Positions 16,289 to 24,373 of a stretch of DNA of 64,000 bases are shown in pieces. Source of the DNA: Paenibacillus sp. HWE-109 (GTDB lineage: Bacteria; Bacillota; Bacilli; Paenibacillales; NBRC-103111); assembly GCF_022163125.1 (NCBI RefSeq), contig NZ_CP091881.1:1922001-1986000 (forward strand), written 5' to 3'. Each line of letters opens with the position of its first letter. The first letter of the stretch is position 1. A program made the position numbers and the translations under genes. The notes under the pieces were generated by a model, which did not search any database, was not told where the DNA came from, and saw nothing but the letters and a program-made list of their open reading frames with translations.

Positions 16289-18007
16289 ATGTCCCAAACC
16301 ATAACACCTTTTTCTTTTGCCAAACGGATACCAACGACACCGTCCATTGGCAGCACAACCGTGACCAAACCGGATCATGTGCACTTATCCTTTGGCTTTG
16401 CAGCACCGCATTTATTCCCGATTGAACAATTGTCGCAAGCAGCAGCAGATGCCGTCACTTTGCATGGCAGAAAAGCTTTGCAGTACTCAGGCTCCGGAGG
16501 TCCTGGCCAAATTCTATCGTGGATTCAGGCTCGCTCCAAGGTTCACGGGATTCACGCTGAGCTCGATCAAATCCTGGTGACATACGGCTCCACGCAAGGT
16601 ATCGATTTGGCGACGCGTATTCTCGTTGATCCCGGCGATCACGTATGGGTAGAATCGCCTTCTTTTTTCAGTGCGCTGCAAGCTTTCCGCACGGCCGAAG
16701 CGGTCATTACCTCTTTTCCGATTGATGATGAGGGTGTACGTGTTGATTTGATCGAGAATGCACTATTGGATGCGAGGCAGAACAACAAACCGATCCCTAA
16801 ATTTCTCTATACCATGCCTACCTATCATAATCCCGGTGGGGTTACGCTCTCCCTTGAACGCAGGAAACGCCTTGCGCAGCTGGCTGAGATTTACAATTTC
16901 TTTATTTTGGAAGACGACGCCTATTCCGAACTGAATTTCACAGGCAACACGTATCCACCGCTATACACGTTATATCCAGAGAGAGTGATCTATCTCAATA
17001 CTTTTTCCAAAATCATTGCTCCTGGCCTTCGCTTAGGTTGGATCATCGCCGATTCAAGTGTGATTGCGAAAATAAGGCTGTTGAGCCTTGGCGGCAGCAT
17101 CGGCGTATTTACACAAGAGATCGTGGCCAAGCTGCTCAGTGGTTTTGCTTTTCAAGAACATGTGGATAGCCTGATTGATCATTATCGCAATCAAAGGGAC
17201 ATCATGGCCAAAGCCGTACGCGAAAGTTTCGGTGAGCATGTAAGCTTTCATTTGCCGGAGGGCGGCTTCTATATTTGGCTCCGTTTCCCGGACCATGTGA
17301 ATACAAGTGACTTCCTGCAGGATGCCGCAGATCGGGGCGTTAGCTTCGTGGATGGCAAAAGTTTTTATGTCAACCCCGAAGGGTTTCATTATGCGAGACT
17401 CTGTTTCAGCTATGTGAGTGAAGCTGAGATTGTTCGTGGGGTGAGAAGCTTAGCTGATGCTTATTTTGCTTATATCTATAAGAGCAACAGTAGCAATACT
17501 AGCAATACTAGCAGTAACAACACTAGCAGTAACAAAAACAATCCGAAGATTCCAACTGTCCTTGCCGCGCAAGAAGATATTAGAACATCGGATTCTGAAC
17601 AATTGATCAAAGAGTTAAGTGTGGAATTGGGGCGGCTTTACGAATCGGACGGAACAGCCGGCTTTCAAGCTTCAGACGTCGAAGTTCCGCGCGCTGCTTT
17701 CATCGTTGCCAGATTGGATGGACACCCTGTCGGATGTGGCGCCTTGCGTCCTATCGATGAGACGACAGTCGAAGTGAAACGGATGTATACGAGGCCGGAT
17801 TTCCGCCGGAAAGGCGTAGCGCAAGCGATTCTATCCGAAGCGGAGCGGCTCGCCACTCAGTTCGGCTATACGAGCATTAAGCTGCAAACGGGACCCAAGC
17901 AGCCGGAAGCAGCCGCCCTTTATGAGCGGGTTGGTTATTATCGTGTGCCGATTTATAGCGGGAACTGGGATTTAGTACTGGCTTATCAAAAGGATTTGAA
18001 CAGCTGA
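16289..18007 (+). CDS. PLP aminotransferase fused to GNAT acetyltransferase
   Basis: A 572-residue two-domain protein. Residues about 1-395 are a class I/II aminotransferase of the LysN/2-aminoadipate type, with the PLP lysine at K241 (NTFSK) and supporting LEDDAYSEL and PGLRLGW motifs. Residues 399-418 are an almost pure Asn/Ser/Thr linker encoded by AGC/AAC/ACT trinucleotide repeats. Residues about 424-572 are a GNAT N-acetyltransferase with the acetyl-CoA loop (RPDFRRKGVA, then AILSEAERLA and YERVGYYR). The frame is continuous. ATG 16289 follows AGTGGAGG; the frame extends upstream into the permease without a ribosome site. Coupled transamination and N-acetylation of one amino substrate is plausible. 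This architecture is not one I recognise. Confidence 0.88.
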   Translation: MSQTITPFSFAKRIPTTPSIGSTTVTKPDHVHLSFGFAAPHLFPIEQLSQAAADAVTLHGRKALQYSGSGGPGQILSWIQARSKVHGIHAELDQILVTYGSTQGIDLATRILVDPGDHVWVESPSFFSALQAFRTAEAVITSFPIDDEGVRVDLIENALLDARQNNKPIPKFLYTMPTYHNPGGVTLSLERRKRLAQLAEIYNFFILEDDAYSELNFTGNTYPPLYTLYPERVIYLNTFSKIIAPGLRLGWIIADSSVIAKIRLLSLGGSIGVFTQEIVAKLLSGFAFQEHVDSLIDHYRNQRDIMAKAVRESFGEHVSFHLPEGGFYIWLRFPDHVNTSDFLQDAADRGVSFVDGKSFYVNPEGFHYARLCFSYVSEAEIVRGVRSLADAYFAYIYKSNSSNTSNTSSNNTSSNKNNPKIPTVLAAQEDIRTSDSEQLIKELSVELGRLYESDGTAGFQASDVEVPRAAFIVARLDGHPVGCGALRPIDETTVEVKRMYTRPDFRRKGVAQAILSEAERLATQFGYTSIKLQTGPKQPEAAALYERVGYYRVPIYSGNWDLVLAYQKDLNS

Positions 18008-18023
18008 AGGGAGTCGACAGAAC

Positions 18024-19088
18024 ATGAAATTCGCTTTATTCAGTCTTATGATGAATCTCCCGAATGCGCTGTCCGGTGAAAGTCTGACAACTCGGCAGAA
18101 ATTCGAAAATGTTCTCAAGCAAGCGGAACTCGCAGAGGAGCTAGGCTTCGAGGCATATGGCGTGGGGGAGCGGCACGGAGCTCCGTTCCTTTCCTCATCG
18201 CCGCCGGTTGTGCTCACGGCTATCGCCGCAAGAACGTCGAAGATTCGGTTGTTAACGACCGTAACCGTGTTGAGCGTGCTTGACCCGGTGCGCGTCGCAG
18301 AGGATTATGCAACGCTGGACCATTTGTCCGACGGGCGACTGGAATTAATCATCGGCAAGGGAAATGACCCGCGCCACTATCCGCTGTTCGGGATTACCGA
18401 AGACGAGCAGTGGGAATCAATGGCCGAGCGGTATGCGCTGCTCAAGCAGCTGTGGACGGAGGAAAACGTGACGTGGGAGGGCCGTTATCGCCCGCCGCTG
18501 AATGAAGTGACTACACAGCCAAGACCGTTTCAGAAGTCGATTCCAATATGGCATGGCAGTGCATCCAGTCAGCTCTCCACGGAATTAGCAGCTAAATATG
18601 GTGAACCTATTTTCTCTTCGAATACCTTCCATCCGCAGGCGAAGTACAAAGCCTTGATTGATCACTACCGAGAGCGACTCGCGTACTACGGTCATGATCC
18701 CAGCCAAGCCGTAGTAGGCTCGGGCTTCGGCAGCTTGTATCTTGCCAATACTTCGGAAGAAGCAATCAAGCGATATCGTCCTTATTATGATGCGTTCCGG
18801 TCTACGGCGTCAGCGCAGCACAATAACTCGCCATTCCGGGATTTGGAAGATAATATCGCCAATGGTCCTGTGCTCGTAGGCAGTTCGGAGCAGGTGATCG
18901 AGAAAATCTTGAACTACCACGCAGCATATGGTCACCAAGTGGTGAGCATCAGTGTGGATGGCTTAACCGAGGCGGAACAGCGCGAACAAGTTGAGCGCTT
19001 CGCATCAGAAGTCATGCCCGTCCTTCGCCGAGAATTGCCCAGCACCGTATGGGAGAGCAAGCCATCGTTGGTGCATGCGGCCAACTAA
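18024..19088 (+). CDS. Luciferase-like FMN-dependent monooxygenase (LLM family)
   Basis: Flavin-dependent oxidoreductase with the bacterial luciferase TIM-barrel fold, 354 residues, covering the whole family length. Typical segments are EELGFEAYGVGERH, SSPPVVLTAIAARTSKIRL, LSDGRLELIIGKG and GPVLVGSSEQV. Such enzymes cleave C-S bonds in sulfonates or oxidise thioethers and other organics with reduced FMN. ATG 18024 lies 16 bp after the fusion-gene stop, with AGGGAG upstream. Last gene of the operon. A partner NAD(P)H:FMN reductase is not nearby. Confidence 0.87.
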   Translation: MKFALFSLMMNLPNALSGESLTTRQKFENVLKQAELAEELGFEAYGVGERHGAPFLSSSPPVVLTAIAARTSKIRLLTTVTVLSVLDPVRVAEDYATLDHLSDGRLELIIGKGNDPRHYPLFGITEDEQWESMAERYALLKQLWTEENVTWEGRYRPPLNEVTTQPRPFQKSIPIWHGSASSQLSTELAAKYGEPIFSSNTFHPQAKYKALIDHYRERLAYYGHDPSQAVVGSGFGSLYLANTSEEAIKRYRPYYDAFRSTASAQHNNSPFRDLEDNIANGPVLVGSSEQVIEKILNYHAAYGHQVVSISVDGLTEAEQREQVERFASEVMPVLRRELPSTVWESKPSLVHAAN

Positions 19089-19211
19089 TCGTTATTCTCG
19101 TCAGCTCGATAAAATGTGATTTGCACAACACTGTTCATCCATGATCTAACGAACCGAACCGACGCTATGAAGTAGCGTTTAGGCTGTTGGTGATCTTTTA
19201 CGTGATGGAAG

Positions 19212-19264
19212 ATAAGAGTCTCCAAAGACTTCTATCACGCAGAATGGGCCGCTTTTGCTATTAA
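19212..19264. repeat. Repeat family B, half unit truncated by an IS
   Basis: ATAAGAGTCTCCAAAGACTTCTAT (19212-19235) and the family B spacer (AGAATGGGCCGCTTTTGC...) are present. The second palindrome is missing because the IS3 element begins at 19265, and it does not reappear on the other side. Confidence 0.7.
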
Positions 19265-19331
19265 GCCCCCTAATTAGATTGGAGAATACCACGGGAAATA
19301 AGGTACACTTTTTATTAGGGAGGCGAATACC

Positions 19332-19691
19332 GTGCAACAACGTAACAAGGTGTTTGAAGAAGTGCGTTTCAAGGTAGCTCAAGAAGCGCTTGGTGGAATT
19401 AAGACGGGTGTTCTTTCGCGAAGATATGATGTATCGCCAAAAACCATCCGTAACTGGGTAAAGGAATATCAAGAGACCTTTGGGGATGATGCGTTACCAA
19501 CATTAGATGAACGTATGGCTGAATCCAAGCGCCTAGCTGAACTGGAAGAAAAATATGCTTGTGCGCTAAAAGCACTCGGAGAGAAAGAGTTGGAAAACAA
19601 TATTCTGAGAGAACTTGTAAAAAAGTCCAGCCCTGCCTCGAAGATAAACTCAACATTGCCCAAACGTTCATCGAGCAGGGACATCCCATAA
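19332..19691 (+). CDS. IS3 OrfA (second IS3 element)
   Basis: A 119-residue OrfA with a helix-turn-helix (about 20-45, ...SRRYDVSPKTIRNWVKEY) and a coiled coil (about 60-95). GTG 19332 follows AGGGAGGCG. Residues after ELVKK are read only without frameshifting. The heptamer A AAA AAG at 19619-19625 is phased (GTA AAA AAG), and slippage to -1 leads into OrfB. Confidence 0.85.
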   Translation: MQQRNKVFEEVRFKVAQEALGGIKTGVLSRRYDVSPKTIRNWVKEYQETFGDDALPTLDERMAESKRLAELEEKYACALKALGEKELENNILRELVKKSSPASKINSTLPKRSSSRDIP

Positions 19692-20590
19692 CGACTGTAC
19701 TGCGCCTAACTAATGTGGCTTCTTCGACCTACTACGACCGTCACAAAGTTATGCGTTCTTCGCTAAAGCGCCCTTCAGCACCTGGAAGGGGGCGTCCAGC
19801 CACACTTCACTCGAAGACGCATACGGGTCAAATCGTAAGCAATGCCCAGATTGAGGAATGGCTGTTAGAGCTAGTTTCGGGTGAGGAGCATAGTTATGGT
19901 TACGTTCTACTGACGGAGTGTTTGCGCGTTCAACATAGCCTTGTAATCAACAAAAAGAAAGTGTATCGGTTATGTCAGAAGCTCGGTATTTTAAATCCGC
20001 AGCGGCGCAAAAAGATTCATTATCCGAGACGTTTAGCCCGCAATCATACCATTAACGCGTCCAACCAACTATGGCAATTAGACATCAAATATGGGTACGT
20101 AGCAGGCTATGATCAATTCTTTTATCTCGCGGATATTATCGATGTATTTGATCGAAGCATCGTCGGCTATCATCTTGGATCCAGCTGCGAAGCTAAGCAT
20201 GTTTGCCAAGCGGTTAAAGACGCTCTACGTTCACGCATAGCATCAGGTGCAAGCAAGCCGATTATTCGCACAGACAACGGTCCTCAGTTTATTAGCAAGG
20301 CTTTTGGAGACATGTGTGAGGATGAAACGATGATTCACGAGCGGATTCCACCCAAAACGCCCAATAAAAATGCCTATATCGAATCATTCCATGCCACATT
20401 AGAGCGTGACTTATTGAGGAAAGAAAGCTTTGAAACGTTTGAAGAAGCTTATCGAGCTATTCATACGTACATGGATTTTTATAATAATCGTCGCATGCAT
20501 AGAAGCCTCGGTAAACGATCGCCAGCCGCATTTATGAGGTGGGTAGAAAAAGCATCGATGGATACGTCCAGCTATGTGCTCGCCATTTAA
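19559..20590 (+). CDS. IS3 OrfB transposase (second IS3 element)
   Basis: Integrase-fold catalytic subunit. The codons before about 19620 are read only if translation starts in this frame. The natural product is probably the OrfAB fusion made at the heptamer. DDE residues in this frame are D175 (LWQLDIKYG), D239 (IIRTDNGPQF) and E275 (NAYIESFHATLE), followed by YNNRRMHRSLG. An HTH_21-like region precedes the core. It is intact and unlike the IS150-type element at 5 kb, so it was acquired separately. Confidence 0.87.
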   Translation: MCAKSTRRERVGKQYSERTCKKVQPCLEDKLNIAQTFIEQGHPITTVLRLTNVASSTYYDRHKVMRSSLKRPSAPGRGRPATLHSKTHTGQIVSNAQIEEWLLELVSGEEHSYGYVLLTECLRVQHSLVINKKKVYRLCQKLGILNPQRRKKIHYPRRLARNHTINASNQLWQLDIKYGYVAGYDQFFYLADIIDVFDRSIVGYHLGSSCEAKHVCQAVKDALRSRIASGASKPIIRTDNGPQFISKAFGDMCEDETMIHERIPPKTPNKNAYIESFHATLERDLLRKESFETFEEAYRAIHTYMDFYNNRRMHRSLGKRSPAAFMRWVEKASMDTSSYVLAI

Positions 20591-20695
20591 CTAGCAAAAG
20601 AAGCCGACAGCGCTTCAAAAAACAAGCAATACGAAGATAACACCTTGTTGTACAACCGATTCTCCGGAATTAGGGGGCCTGACCGTAACCCTCTA

Positions 20696-20745
20696 GCATC
20701 TCTGCTTTTTGCCTAAATAGAGTACTGGAGTTCCCTTAACAGGAC
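20696..20745. repeat. Repeat family A fragment
   Basis: CATCTCTGCTTTTTGCCTAAATAGAGTACTGGAGTTCCC... closely matches 61707-61750. The reverse core is at 20717-20735. Confidence 0.7.
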
Positions 20746-20814
20746 TTGTTGCTTGGAATAAAGCCCATTTCTCAGGGGGAGAAGGTTGTTATCTCATGTT
20801 ACTCGCCAGCACCC

Positions 20815-20935
20815 GGCTGTTCCGCCCCGCGCCCCTACCACCGTCGCCCCCGCCGCCCCGAGCCCGCCCGCGCTCCGGCGGCAGCCCGCGTCAACCCGTC
20901 TGCCGCCCCGCGAGCCTCTGCCCACCTGCGCAAGA
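20815..20935. other. Strongly GC-rich noncoding patch
   Basis: About 120 bp are almost all C and G (runs such as CCGCCCCGCGCCCC and CGCCCCCGCCGCCCC), unlike the moderate composition around it. Short Pro/Ala/Arg-rich ORFs cover it in several frames but none has a convincing ribosome site or family match. It may be foreign or degenerate DNA. The rest of 20746-21053 shows no gene. Confidence 0.6.
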
Positions 20936-21053
20936 TGCCAAAAACCGCAAAATAGTGGTATTTTCGCACAAGATCCCGTCACTTTTGTAAACGTATTCTT
21001 GCTATACTTGCAGCAGGAAGTCCAAAAATAACGGTATGAACAGGGGATTGACC

Positions 21054-22136
21054 ATGATACAAAAAAGTGATGGTATGAACTACGCGCCTATCGGAAGCTT
21101 TCATTCCGTATGCGAGCCAGGTGAATTTGTATTCGCAGCTGCAGCTCTGGATCACGGGCATATTTATGGCATGTGCAATGGCTTGAAAGAAGCAGGCGCT
21201 GTTTTAAAGTGGGTCTATGACCCGGATCCTGTCAAAGTGGACAAGTTTGTGAGCACATATCCAGAAGTGCGTATCGCGGCTTCGCTAGAACAAATTTTGC
21301 AAGACCCTGAAGTGAAGCTTGTGGCTAGTGCAGCAATTCCGTCTGATCGCGGTCCGCTCGGGCTTCGCGTTATGTCCAGCGGGAAGGACTATTTCACAGA
21401 TAAAGCGCCATTTACGACGCTGGAGCAGTTGGAAGCTGCGCGTACCATGGTCGCCCAAACGGGGCAGAAATTCGCCGTTTATTATAGTGAACGGCTTCAT
21501 GTCGAAAGCTCCATCTATGCAGGGCAGCTGATCGAACAAGGGGCAATCGGCCGCGTACTGCAAGTCATCGGCTTGGGACCGCATCGGATCAGCTTATCCA
21601 GTCGACCGGATTGGTTTTTTGATCGGGAGCGATTTGGCGGTATATTGTGCGATATCGGCAGTCATCAAATTGAGCAGTTTCTCTATTTTACAGGGGCGAA
21701 GGATGCGAAGGTGGTTCACAGCAAGGTTGCCAATTATCAATTTCCACAGCACCCGACTTTTGAGGATTTTGGCGATGCTACGCTAATAGCGGACAATGGC
21801 GCAACGGGGTATTTCCGTGTGGATTGGCTGACGCCGGATGGGCTGAGCACATGGGGGGATGGCCGCATGACCATTCTGGGCACCGAGGGTTACATCGAGC
21901 TTCGCAAATACGTGGATATCGCCAGAGACAAGACGAGCGACCATGTGTATCTGGTGAATAAAGACGGTGAGCAGCATTTTGCTGTGAATGGTCAAGTAGG
22001 ATTCCCCTATTTTGGTCAGCTGATTCTGGATTGTCTCCAGCGCACAGAGCTTGCCATGACCCAGGAGCACACGTTCAAAGCAGCCGAATTGTGCTTAATT
22101 GCGCAGCGTGATGCGATTCATATTACGCAAGGCTAA
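21054..22136 (+). CDS. Gfo/Idh/MocA-family oxidoreductase
   Basis: NAD(P)-dependent sugar or cyclitol oxidoreductase, 360 residues. The Rossmann half (about 25-150) has AALDHGHIYGMCNGL in place of the common GxGxxG, an acidic strand end (WVYDPD) and the DKAPFTT segment that replaces the usual EKP. The C-terminal half carries the RFGGILCDIGSHQIEQFLY active-site helix, with Asp and His in the expected places. ATG 21054 is chosen over 21036 because AGGGG lies eight bases upstream. It converges on the AraC gene, with only 19 bp between stop codons. Confidence 0.85.
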   Translation: MIQKSDGMNYAPIGSFHSVCEPGEFVFAAAALDHGHIYGMCNGLKEAGAVLKWVYDPDPVKVDKFVSTYPEVRIAASLEQILQDPEVKLVASAAIPSDRGPLGLRVMSSGKDYFTDKAPFTTLEQLEAARTMVAQTGQKFAVYYSERLHVESSIYAGQLIEQGAIGRVLQVIGLGPHRISLSSRPDWFFDRERFGGILCDIGSHQIEQFLYFTGAKDAKVVHSKVANYQFPQHPTFEDFGDATLIADNGATGYFRVDWLTPDGLSTWGDGRMTILGTEGYIELRKYVDIARDKTSDHVYLVNKDGEQHFAVNGQVGFPYFGQLILDCLQRTELAMTQEHTFKAAELCLIAQRDAIHITQG

Positions 22137-22155
22137 TCTCCTGAAGACTTGGCTG

Positions 22156-23028
22156 CTAGCGACGCTGGTGCCGATTGCGGAATTGATGGGGCGTACTGCC
22201 CATGTGGCTTTTGAATATTTTGCAAAAATAGGATGTATTGCTAAGTCCGATGGCTTCACCGATTTGGGCGATCGACTGATCCGTCGCATTCAGCAATTGG
22301 ACCGCTTGCTGGATACGGCGGGCAGTCACATAGTCAGAAATGCTGCTGCCCGTGCATTCCTTGAAGAGATGGGATAGATGGTGCGGCGACAGATGAAGTT
22401 CGCTAGCCATATGTTCCAAGCGCAAGGGCTCGGTAAAGTGGCTTTCCAACCAATTCAGAATACGTTCAGCTTGATGTTTCTGCCGTGTAATCACCGTGTT
22501 GGACTGGATGTCACTGCGTTCCCAGATGGTTCTAAAAGCGCGAAAGTAAGCAATCAGGAATAAGGAGAACTCTTCCAGATAATCTTTCTTGGGCAGAGTG
22601 CGCAGCTTTTCCTCGAGACTAGGAAATAGGGATAATAACGGCTCGGGCTCGTCTATCTTGGATAGGCAGGGCGCGGGCAGTTTGCTCGTGTACATAATCT
22701 TGAAAAAGGCGTGCAGGCTGGGCCACTTTTCGAAATAAGGCTCGTAAAGCGATGGCTCATAATGCACGATGGAACGAGTGAAAGGCTGATCAGCATTCAT
22801 CTGAATGTGGTGGAGTTGAAAGGGTTGGAAGATACAAAGCATGCCAGCGCTTACTTCGTAGCTTTTTTGATTGACAATGAGCGTGCCGTGTCCCTCATGT
22901 ATATACAACATTTCAACGCCTTGATGGGCATGAAACGTGCCTTGGTATTCAGAACTTCCAATTGTACTGCGGCGATAGGTGAAATAAAGCGGAATTTCAT
23001 GGAGGCCGAGATCCTGGATGAAGGTCAT
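22156..23028 (-). CDS. AraC-family transcriptional regulator
   Basis: A 290-residue regulator with an N-terminal cupin-like sensing domain (about 20-150, ...HAHQGVEMLYIHEG) and a C-terminal double helix-turn-helix (about 190-285, ...LHLSPHHLSHLFKECTGSSISDYVTARRI and IGLSNTSYFCKIFKSHMG). ATG 23028 is preferred to GTG 23037 because GAGGTG lies eight bases before it. Sugar-metabolism control is the usual role. The convergent Gfo/Idh/MocA gene is a candidate target. Confidence 0.87.
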   Translation of the reverse strand: MTFIQDLGLHEIPLYFTYRRSTIGSSEYQGTFHAHQGVEMLYIHEGHGTLIVNQKSYEVSAGMLCIFQPFQLHHIQMNADQPFTRSIVHYEPSLYEPYFEKWPSLHAFFKIMYTSKLPAPCLSKIDEPEPLLSLFPSLEEKLRTLPKKDYLEEFSLFLIAYFRAFRTIWERSDIQSNTVITRQKHQAERILNWLESHFTEPLRLEHMASELHLSPHHLSHLFKECTGSSISDYVTARRIQQAVQLLNATDQSIAQIGEAIGLSNTSYFCKIFKSHMGSTPHQFRNRHQRR

Positions 23029-23152
23029 AAGAGGCACACCTCGCTATGTAGGATGACAATCGTTATTTGCGAGAAAAGCTCCCGATAAATCAGCGCATCT
23101 CTCGAATTGCGTGAGACATTGCATGATTTAGCAAGAGCTATTCCTGTTCGTG

Positions 23153-23926
23153 CTATTCAACGGCAACCTTTTGCATTTTGGCCGGGTTATTGATCTTGTA
23201 AGGCACGGGATGTTTGGACAATTTCTTGGCCACAATTTTGCATTCGAACGTGAGCGTATCGCCGATTTGCAGTTCCAGCTTCTTGAGCGTATTGCTGTGG
23301 CTGGACCACGCAGTCCCGATTTCAGTTGCGGGGTCTGTGATGGAAACCGCTTCATAGATGACGACTTCATCTTCCGTATCCGAGAAATTGTTAGGTACGG
23401 TTGTAAATTCGCTGACCGTAGCGATCATTTTTACCTTATCTTCAGGAAGCTCCAATTTTGGTGCTTTCTCTTTCTTGGTTTTGCTTTTGGAAGCAGCAGG
23501 CTTGTCTGCTTTGGCCTTAGGAACATCTGGCTCTTTAGGAACTTCCAGCTCCGCAGGAGCTTCAGAATCCGACACGTCATCTGTCGTAACGGCACTGATC
23601 TCTGGTAAAACTTCACCTTCCTCAGCGGCACCGGAATCTTCGGCGGCTGCAAGCCTCTGACTATAATTGGCAGCCTGCATTTCCTTGAGATAGGAAGGAT
23701 GAATACAGTGCAGCTGCTTGTTTTCGAATTCGATGACTGCCGTCATTTTATCTACGAAACCGATAATGTTGCAAGGGATGTTCTGGCCATTTCCCTTATA
23801 GAAAAAAGCTTTCGTTTTGGCTGCTTTCTCCGATAGCAAACCCCATTCTTTGCACTGATCCAACTGGTCAGACTCATCTTCGAAGGTCGTGTGCGACAGG
23901 GGTTCGATTGTAAAACTGTAATCCAT
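23153..23926 (-). CDS. Hypothetical protein with acidic/Lys-rich central linker
   Basis: A 257-residue soluble protein. A folded N-terminal part (about 1-90) precedes a low-complexity Glu/Ala/Lys/Pro linker (about 92-165) and a beta-rich C-terminal part (about 168-257, ...VKMIATVSEFTTVPNNF and GDTLTFECKIVAKK). I do not recognise the family. It is 15 bp downstream of the small acidic-protein gene on the same strand, so the two probably form an operon. Confidence 0.7.
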   Translation of the reverse strand: MDYSFTIEPLSHTTFEDESDQLDQCKEWGLLSEKAAKTKAFFYKGNGQNIPCNIIGFVDKMTAVIEFENKQLHCIHPSYLKEMQAANYSQRLAAAEDSGAAEEGEVLPEISAVTTDDVSDSEAPAELEVPKEPDVPKAKADKPAASKSKTKKEKAPKLELPEDKVKMIATVSEFTTVPNNFSDTEDEVVIYEAVSITDPATEIGTAWSSHSNTLKKLELQIGDTLTFECKIVAKKLSKHPVPYKINNPAKMQKVAVE

Positions 23927-23941
23927 CAGGTCTCCGCCTTT

Positions 23942-24160
23942 CTATGTCTGTGTGGTATTCGTGCTATCCGTCGACTCGCCCTCATCCGTTTCCAAGCGGA
24001 AATCATCGGTTTTCTCGCCGTCTTCCCAAATCTCTACGAATAGAGCGTCGCAATTCTCAAAGTCTTCCGGTTTAAAAGACAAAGCTTTCTCCTCGTCAGG
24101 TCCGACGTAAACATTGTCCATTCCTTCGCCGTCGAAGGAGAGGATAACATATATTTTCAT
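23942..24160 (-). CDS. Small acidic conserved hypothetical protein
   Basis: A 72-residue strongly acidic protein (MKIYVILSFDGEGMDNVYVG...). ATG 24160 follows GGAGGCAATTGGGC on the minus strand. It is first in a two-gene operon with the 257-residue protein. Function not recognised. The composition suggests a soluble protein-binding or nucleic-acid-mimic-like surface, but that is speculation. Confidence 0.65.
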   Translation of the reverse strand: MKIYVILSFDGEGMDNVYVGPDEEKALSFKPEDFENCDALFVEIWEDGEKTDDFRLETDEGESTDSTNTTQT

Positions 24161-24373
24161 GCCCAATTGCCTCCAGTAATGTGATATGGACCATTATAAC
24201 ATAATCCGCGGGCTGATCGTATGCAGGAAAGGGAATGCGCGTCGCCCTCCAAATGGATGGGTTTAATTTCTCCTTCAAGTTCATATATATGAATACAAGC
24301 TGAATCTCCCCAAGGGAAAGGGCTGCCTGATTATCGAGCGGTTGTGCGCAATGTGGAAGAGGAGGTTTCGAGG

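Larger units (their letters stand above)
19265..20678 (+). mobile_element. IS3-family insertion sequence, 1414 bp
   Basis: The ends GCCCCCTAATT (19265-19275) and AATTAGGGGGC (20668-20678) form a perfect 11-bp terminal inverted repeat, with GGAGAAT conserved further in. It carries OrfA, OrfB and a frameshift heptamer. No target duplication is visible, and the flanks belong to different repeat families (B left, A right). A deletion or recombination may have followed insertion. Confidence 0.88.

Noticed and set aside
20985..20998. Possible catabolite-responsive element TGTAAACGTATTCT upstream of the Gfo/Idh/MocA gene
   Set aside because: The right half departs from the CcpA consensus at two key positions, so it is not convincing.
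20746..21031. Short Pro/Ala/Arg-rich ORFs in several frames over the GC-rich patch
   Set aside because: Overlapping open frames on both strands follow from the lack of A/T-rich stop codons. None has a convincing start.
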